From contig QBYI01000004.1 of NCBI GenBank assembly GCA_003282895.1, positions 1 through 38,664 on the forward strand: 38,664 nt of DNA, read 5' to 3'. Both the position numbers and the translations under genes were made by a program. The notes under the pieces are model-generated. The model did no database searches. It was not told the DNA's origin and worked only from the letters and a program-made list of their open reading frames with translations. Shown here piece by piece: positions 34,704 to 38,664 of this stretch (position 1 is its first letter; every line of letters begins with the position of its first letter). This DNA is from Pelagibacteraceae bacterium AG-325-F15 (lineage in GTDB: Bacteria; Pseudomonadota; Alphaproteobacteria; Pelagibacterales; Pelagibacteraceae).

Positions 34704-35378
34704 ATGATAAAAAATATATCAAATCTTGGTGACGCAGCATTATACTGTGATTTTGGTACTGAGGTTAACAAAGATATTAATTCCAAAGTAATTAAATTTT
34801 TTGAAACTATTAGAGAGAAAAATATAGAAGGAATAAATAACCTTACCCCTTCTTATAATAAATTAATTATTTCCTTTGATCTTAAAATAACAAATTTTAA
34901 AAAAATTAAAGAAATAGTTGAGAATATTGAAATTAAGGAAACTCAAAAGTTAAATAGTAAAAAAATAGAAATTCCTGTTTGTTGTGACTCATCATTTTCT
35001 TTAGATATTGAAAGATTAGAAAAAAAATTAAATTTAGATAGAGAGCAAATTTTAGAGGTTTTTTTTAAAAAAGAATTTTTTTGTTATATGACTGGATTTA
35101 TTGCTGGTATGCCATTTTTAGGAGATTTAGAGGAAAAAATGAGGGTACAACGTTTAGAAACTCCTAGAGTAAAAGTACCAAAAGGATCAATAGGACTTAC
35201 AGAACAATTTGCAAATATTTATACTTTTGAAAGCCCTGGTGGTTGGAACATTATTGGCAATACTCCATTAAATGTATTCGATATTACAAAAGAAAAACAA
35301 CCCAATCTCATCAATCCTGGAGACAAAGTAAAATTTAAAAGAATATCAATGGAAGAGTATAAAGATTTACATGGATAA
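34704..35378 (+). CDS. pxpB: 5-oxoprolinase subunit PxpB (KipI-like)
   Basis: This 224-residue subunit belongs to the allophanate-hydrolase-subunit-1/KipI family. ISNLGDAALYCDFG opens the protein. CYMTGFIAGMPFLGDL is the conserved central motif and SPGGWNIIGNTPLNVFD the C-terminal one. It pairs with PxpC, whose gene overlaps its end by 8 bases. It is divergent from pxpA with 28 bases between starts, so promoters for both strands must overlap or lie inside the coding regions. Confidence 0.93.
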   Translation: MIKNISNLGDAALYCDFGTEVNKDINSKVIKFFETIREKNIEGINNLTPSYNKLIISFDLKITNFKKIKEIVENIEIKETQKLNSKKIEIPVCCDSSFSLDIERLEKKLNLDREQILEVFFKKEFFCYMTGFIAGMPFLGDLEEKMRVQRLETPRVKVPKGSIGLTEQFANIYTFESPGGWNIIGNTPLNVFDITKEKQPNLINPGDKVKFKRISMEEYKDLHG

Positions 35379-36315
35379 TAATTATTTTGAAATAAAAAGG
35401 GCAGGTATAAATACAACTTTTCAAGACAAAGGAAGAAATAATTTATACCACATAGGAATTCCTTTTAGTGGAGCTATGGACAATAGAAATTTTCTTTTAG
35501 CAAATAAATTAGTTGGGAATAAATTGGACTCACCAGTAATTGAATTTGCATATCAGGGACCTTTATTGAAGTTCAATGGTGACAAGATAACAATTACTGT
35601 TACTGGAGATGTTATTTTTAAATTAAATAAAAAAAATAATGAAATAGAGGGAAGATGTTATGAAACCTATCAACTAGAAAATGGTGATGAGATTAATATT
35701 TTATCAACCAATAAATCTGTATATGGTTATTTAGCAATTAGTGGAGAAATTGATTTAAAATTTCAATGGGGAAGCTGTTCTATAAATACCAAAGCTAATA
35801 TTGGATCAAATGATGGAAAAAAACTTACCAATAAACAAAAAATAAATATCCGTAAAATAAATTTTGATCAAAAAAATAAGAAAATTGACTATTTAAACTC
35901 AAAGATAGAAAATATTAGAGTTATTAAAGGTACCAATTTTGATTATTTTTCAGAAGAGGGAAAAAAAATTTTTTTTGAAAAAGAATTCATAGTATCAAAA
36001 TTATCTGACAGAATGGGTATGAGATTAGATGGTCCCAAAATTGAAAATATAATAAATACGAATATTAAATCAGAGGGTTTATTAAAAGGAGTGATACAGG
36101 TACCAGCTGATGGAAATCCAATTATTATGTTATCAGACCATGGGACAATTGGGGGATATCCAAAAATTGGAGTAGTTGCCAGTGTTGATTATGATAGATT
36201 GGTTCAAATTTCACCTGGATCAAAAATAAAGTTCAAAGAAATAGATTTATCTGATGCAGAAACTTTATTTAAGCTGTATGAAATGGAAACTCAAAATTTA
36301 ATTTCACAAATTTAA
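35371..36315 (+). CDS. pxpC: 5-oxoprolinase subunit PxpC (KipA-like)
   Basis: This 314-residue subunit belongs to the allophanate-hydrolase-subunit-2/KipA family. IKRAGINTTFQDKGR, YHIGIPFSGAMDNRNFLLAN, SKLSDRMGMRLDGP and the late SDHGTIGGYPKIGVVASVDY are the expected motifs. Together with PxpA and PxpB it completes the ATP-dependent 5-oxoprolinase. Pyroglutamate forms from glutamine or glutathione breakdown, so the enzyme recovers glutamate. The stop shares a base with the downstream transporter start. Confidence 0.94.
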   Translation: MDNNYFEIKRAGINTTFQDKGRNNLYHIGIPFSGAMDNRNFLLANKLVGNKLDSPVIEFAYQGPLLKFNGDKITITVTGDVIFKLNKKNNEIEGRCYETYQLENGDEINILSTNKSVYGYLAISGEIDLKFQWGSCSINTKANIGSNDGKKLTNKQKINIRKINFDQKNKKIDYLNSKIENIRVIKGTNFDYFSEEGKKIFFEKEFIVSKLSDRMGMRLDGPKIENIINTNIKSEGLLKGVIQVPADGNPIIMLSDHGTIGGYPKIGVVASVDYDRLVQISPGSKIKFKEIDLSDAETLFKLYEMETQNLISQI

Positions 36316-37193
36316 TGAATTTAATAACAAAATTACCAGGGCCTTTTTTAATTTTTTTAGGAGCTTTTAGTCTTAGTTTTGGTGGTTTGATTGTTAAGTC
36401 ATTCGAAGGGGCAACTTTATGGCAAATTTTATTTTGGAGATCTTTATTTTTCTCACTTACAGTTCTGACTTTTCTTTTAATAAGTTATAAAAAGAAAACA
36501 TTTAAAGCATTTAAAGAATCTGGACTTCCAGGTTTTTTTGGTGGAATTATTTTATCTTTTGGTTTCTGCGGATATGTTTTTGCCATGTACAATACTACAG
36601 TGGCTAACACAAATTTTATTATTTCACTTCAAATTTTATTTCTAGCAATATTTGGATATTTTTTTTTAAAAGAGAAGATTTCAGCTATTACATTAACATC
36701 AATTATTTTAGCAATGACAGGAGTTTTGCTAATGGTTGGAAATTCATTAACACCAGGTGAATTATCAGGAAATTTAGCTGCTTTTACAATGCCAATCACT
36801 TTTGCAGTGTTAATTATAATAGTCAGAAAATTTCCAACAGTGGATATGGTTCCAGCACAATTTGTTGCAGGTATTTGTTCTTGCTTAATAGGTTATTTAC
36901 TTTCATCAAAGATAATGATTTCACCACATGATATTTTTTTAGGTTTTGTTGCTGGTTGTTTTCAAGTTGGTCTTGGATTTATATTTATAACAACTGGAGC
37001 TAGAACAACTCCTTCAGCAATGGTAGGAATAATCATGTTGTCAGAGTCTGTTTTAGGACCCCTTTGGGCTTTTTTATTTGTAAGTGAAAGACCTTCATTA
37101 TTTGGATTAATTGGGGGAGCTATCATTTTATTTGCCGTACTGATACAGTTTTACTCACTTTTGCTTAAGAGCAAAAAAAGCGTCTCTCACTAA
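36315..37193 (+). CDS. DMT-superfamily (EamA) transporter
   Basis: This 292-residue inner-membrane protein has ten predicted helices in two EamA repeats. The first repeat holds WQILFWRSLFFSLTVL and ANTNFIISLQILFLAIFGYF; the second has ARTTPSAMVGIIMLSESVLG and GLIGGAIILFAVLIQ. EamA proteins mostly export amino acids or other metabolites, and some import. It begins on the last base of the pxpC stop region (TAATG), so it is coupled to 5-oxoproline use. It might move pyroglutamate, glutamate or a related compound; that is inference. Confidence 0.9.
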   Translation: MNLITKLPGPFLIFLGAFSLSFGGLIVKSFEGATLWQILFWRSLFFSLTVLTFLLISYKKKTFKAFKESGLPGFFGGIILSFGFCGYVFAMYNTTVANTNFIISLQILFLAIFGYFFLKEKISAITLTSIILAMTGVLLMVGNSLTPGELSGNLAAFTMPITFAVLIIIVRKFPTVDMVPAQFVAGICSCLIGYLLSSKIMISPHDIFLGFVAGCFQVGLGFIFITTGARTTPSAMVGIIMLSESVLGPLWAFLFVSERPSLFGLIGGAIILFAVLIQFYSLLLKSKKSVSH

Positions 37194-37201
37194 ACTGAAA
37201 T

Positions 37202-37223
37202 AAATTAATCTTTAGATTAATTT
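37202..37223. other. AT-only palindrome, possible weak terminator
   Basis: AAATTAATCT and AGATTAATTT form a near-perfect palindrome just after the DMT gene, followed by an A/T-rich but not strictly T-rich tail. It may end the pxpBC-DMT transcript or be chance. The rest of 37224-37326 holds a possible -10 box TATACT (37291-37296) with no convincing -35. Confidence 0.35.
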
Positions 37224-37326
37224 AAACAAAATCTTTCACGTGTTTAATAATAAACATTCCGCTATCGACTCAATTGTAAATTTGGATTACTATACTCAAA
37301 ATATTTAGACAATGTTTAATTTAATT

Positions 37327-37333
37327 GAAAGGA
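37327..37333 (+). promoter_or_regulatory. Shine-Dalgarno setting the second dctP start
   Basis: GAAAGGA lies 6 bases before the ATG at 37340. An in-frame TTG at 37325 overlaps this site and would add five residues before the signal peptide, so the ATG is preferred. Confidence 0.75.
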
Positions 37334-37339
37334 TATAAC

Positions 37340-38380
37340 ATGATTGCTAAAAAATTTTGTAAGACACTACTGAAAGTGTTTGCAATTGCTTTCTTTGCTC
37401 AAGCCGCCTATGCAGAGGTAACTCTTAAGCTTGGGACTACTGGTAGATTAGGTATGCCAATTGGTGATGCAATTGATCAAGCATTAATACCAGCTTTGGC
37501 AAAAGCCTCTGGTGGTAAGATGAAAATTGAACCGCATTATCAAAAAAGCTTATGTGCTGAACAGAAATGTGGCGAACAAGCCAATCAAGGGCTTATAGCT
37601 TTATGGACTAGTTCAACTGCAAACTATGGTAATTTTGGACCAGAGTTAGCAATTTTCGATTTGCCGTTTATTTTCAAATCACTAGAAGATGCGAAAAGAA
37701 TATCAGATGAATGGTTAGCTGAAAGGCAGTGTAAACTTGCTCTTGAAAACGCTGGTCATATTTGTCTCTCTGTGTATTCAAGTGGTGGATTTAGACAGCT
37801 TGGAAATGCAACTAAACCAGTTCATGTTCCAGATGATATGAAGGGATTGAAATGGCGTACTACAAAGAGTCCAGTTGAGTTCATGCTAGTTAAAAATTGG
37901 GGTGCAACTCCAACTCCTTATGACTGGAGCCAGTTATATTCAGGCCTACAGTCAGGTGTAGTTGAAGGTCAGTATGTTGCTAGTCCATGGCAGCACGTAG
38001 CAAAACTTCATGAAGTAGCAAAGTATTTCACTGAAATTGGAGGAATGTGGTCAGGAAACATTTTAGCGATGGATGCAAAACAGTACAATGCATTGTCTGA
38101 TCAGCAGAGAAAATGGTTACACAAAGCAGCTGATGCTTATGGAGAAAAAGTAAATGAGTTGGATAACGCTTGGATTAAGAATGGTGAAGATGCAATTAAA
38201 GCGTCTGCAAAAGAGTGGTATGTACCAACCGAAGCTGAAATGTCTAAGTGGAGAGCAGGTGCAATCGGTGCTTGGTTAGACGCTAAAGGTACTTTTGAAC
38301 CAGAGGTAGCTAAAAGAGTGCTTCTAGAACAAGGAATGGATGGATTTGTAGCTCAGTTAGAGAAAGCTGGGGCTCTGTAA
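37340..38380 (+). CDS. dctP: TRAP transporter solute-binding protein DctP, second system
   Basis: This 346-residue periplasmic receptor has a signal peptide ending AAYA (residue 25). It is a DctP-family protein but divergent from the first system. The conserved ligand arginine is Arg173 in MKGLKWRTTKSP. WSQLYSGLQSGVVEGQYVAS matches the family segment that lines the cleft. It has four cysteines (72, 77, 131, 142), which could form two disulfides, an unusual number for SAR11-type binding proteins. The large permease gene follows after a long hairpin. The ligand is unknown. Confidence 0.9.
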   Translation: MIAKKFCKTLLKVFAIAFFAQAAYAEVTLKLGTTGRLGMPIGDAIDQALIPALAKASGGKMKIEPHYQKSLCAEQKCGEQANQGLIALWTSSTANYGNFGPELAIFDLPFIFKSLEDAKRISDEWLAERQCKLALENAGHICLSVYSSGGFRQLGNATKPVHVPDDMKGLKWRTTKSPVEFMLVKNWGATPTPYDWSQLYSGLQSGVVEGQYVASPWQHVAKLHEVAKYFTEIGGMWSGNILAMDAKQYNALSDQQRKWLHKAADAYGEKVNELDNAWIKNGEDAIKASAKEWYVPTEAEMSKWRAGAIGAWLDAKGTFEPEVAKRVLLEQGMDGFVAQLEKAGAL

Positions 38381-38400
38381 ATCGTTCGAAGAAAAACTGT

Positions 38401-38443
38401 GTAAAGATCATTTAGCTCGATTTAAGAGTTAGATGATCTTTAC
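38401..38443 (+). other. Long stem-loop between dctP and dctM
   Basis: The outer stem (38401-38411 with 38433-38443) is a perfect 11 bp. After a G-U pair it continues into a 6-bp inner stem (38413-38418 with 38426-38431), giving about 18 pairs around a seven-base loop. There is no T-run after it, so it is better seen as an mRNA-stabilising or processing structure than as a simple terminator. Confidence 0.75.
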
Positions 38444-38472
38444 CTTAAACAATTCATAACATATAAGTATCT

Positions 38473-38664
38473 ATGGAAAGCATCATTCTACTCGTAGTAC
38501 TCCTTTTTCTAATCTTATTAGGTGCTCCTATTGGATTCATATTAATTCTTATACCATTTGTTTATATTCTATTTACCGACGCTGTACCGCTTGTTTTGAT
38601 CCCTAGTCAAATGTTTAACGCTATCGACTCGGTTCCATTAACTGCAATTGCATTCTTTATGTTA
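38473..38664 (+). CDS. dctM: TRAP transporter large permease DctM, N-terminal part
   Basis: The gene is cut by the right edge; 64 residues are present. MESIILLVVLLFLILLGAPI followed by GFILIL is the typical DctM start (the L-G-x-P-I-G-F signature), and PLVLIPSQMFNAIDSVPLTA fits the next conserved segment. It follows the second DctP gene by 92 bases that hold only a hairpin. No small subunit (DctQ) gene lies between, so DctQ must be downstream, fused or elsewhere. Confidence 0.85.
   Translation, partial: MESIILLVVLLFLILLGAPIGFILILIPFVYILFTDAVPLVLIPSQMFNAIDSVPLTAIAFFML

Noticed and set aside
34676-34786. Upstream extension of pxpA by 37 codons
   Set aside because: The conserved family N-terminus starts at 34675 and the extension overlaps the divergent pxpB coding region.
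37261-37271. GCTATCGACTC occurring upstream of the second dctP and again near 38622 inside dctM
   Set aside because: The second copy is in coding sequence and the match is short; treated as coincidence.

Overview
The window looks like a piece of a SAR11-type alphaproteobacterium (Pelagibacter lineage). The DNA is very AT-rich and the genes are packed with gaps of a few bases or short overlaps. The content fits as well: proteorhodopsin next to a ferredoxin and a ferredoxin reductase, several periplasmic binding-protein transporters, and the neighbours recA-alaS-icd. No mobile elements, rRNA, tRNA or CRISPR arrays were seen, and no gene-free stretch exceeds 300 bases.

Layout. 1-2950: an acetyl-CoA synthetase fragment runs directly into an N-terminally truncated, blue-type proteorhodopsin, followed by a terminator, a 2Fe-2S ferredoxin, a CxxC-less thioredoxin-reductase-like ferredoxin reductase and a Nu-class GST. 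2951-4800: a possible 31-residue membrane peptide, a phytanoyl-CoA-dioxygenase-family oxygenase and a divergent MOSC protein. 4900-7972: a four-gene ABC importer of the EhuBCDA (ectoine/polar amino acid) type, with a hairpin terminator after the binding-protein gene. 7983-8525: a DksA-family regulator with a histone-like lysine-rich tail and a textbook sigma70 promoter. 8604-12836: a four-gene glycan cluster with two glycosyltransferases and two exported lyase-like proteins. 12847-14515: umuDC with a LexA-type box touching the umuD start. 14682-17642: tandem GFA-domain proteins, a glycerate-kinase-like enzyme and TolC. 17685-22871: recA (second LexA-like site), alaS and icd. 22949-25913: phospholipid synthesis (psd, pssA), a GT8-like protein and rlmE. 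25945-29840: guaB without CBS domains, an exported TPR protein, guaA and panB. 29841-30455: a TerC-family protein. 30581-33415: a complete TRAP transporter. 33412-37193: a TPR protein and pxpA diverging from pxpB, pxpC and a DMT exporter. 37340-38664: a second TRAP binding protein and the start of its large permease subunit.

Together the genes suit an oligotroph: light-driven proton pumping with a possible redox partner system, high-affinity uptake by ABC and TRAP systems, and 5-oxoproline salvage. Three transport operons carry a strong stem-loop between binding protein and membrane subunits, which would make binding protein in excess. The most unusual points are the acs/proteorhodopsin junction, the glycan cluster in a streamlined genome, the CBS-less IMP dehydrogenase whose deletion point is a 13-A tract, and the candidate SOS circuit linking umuDC and recA.
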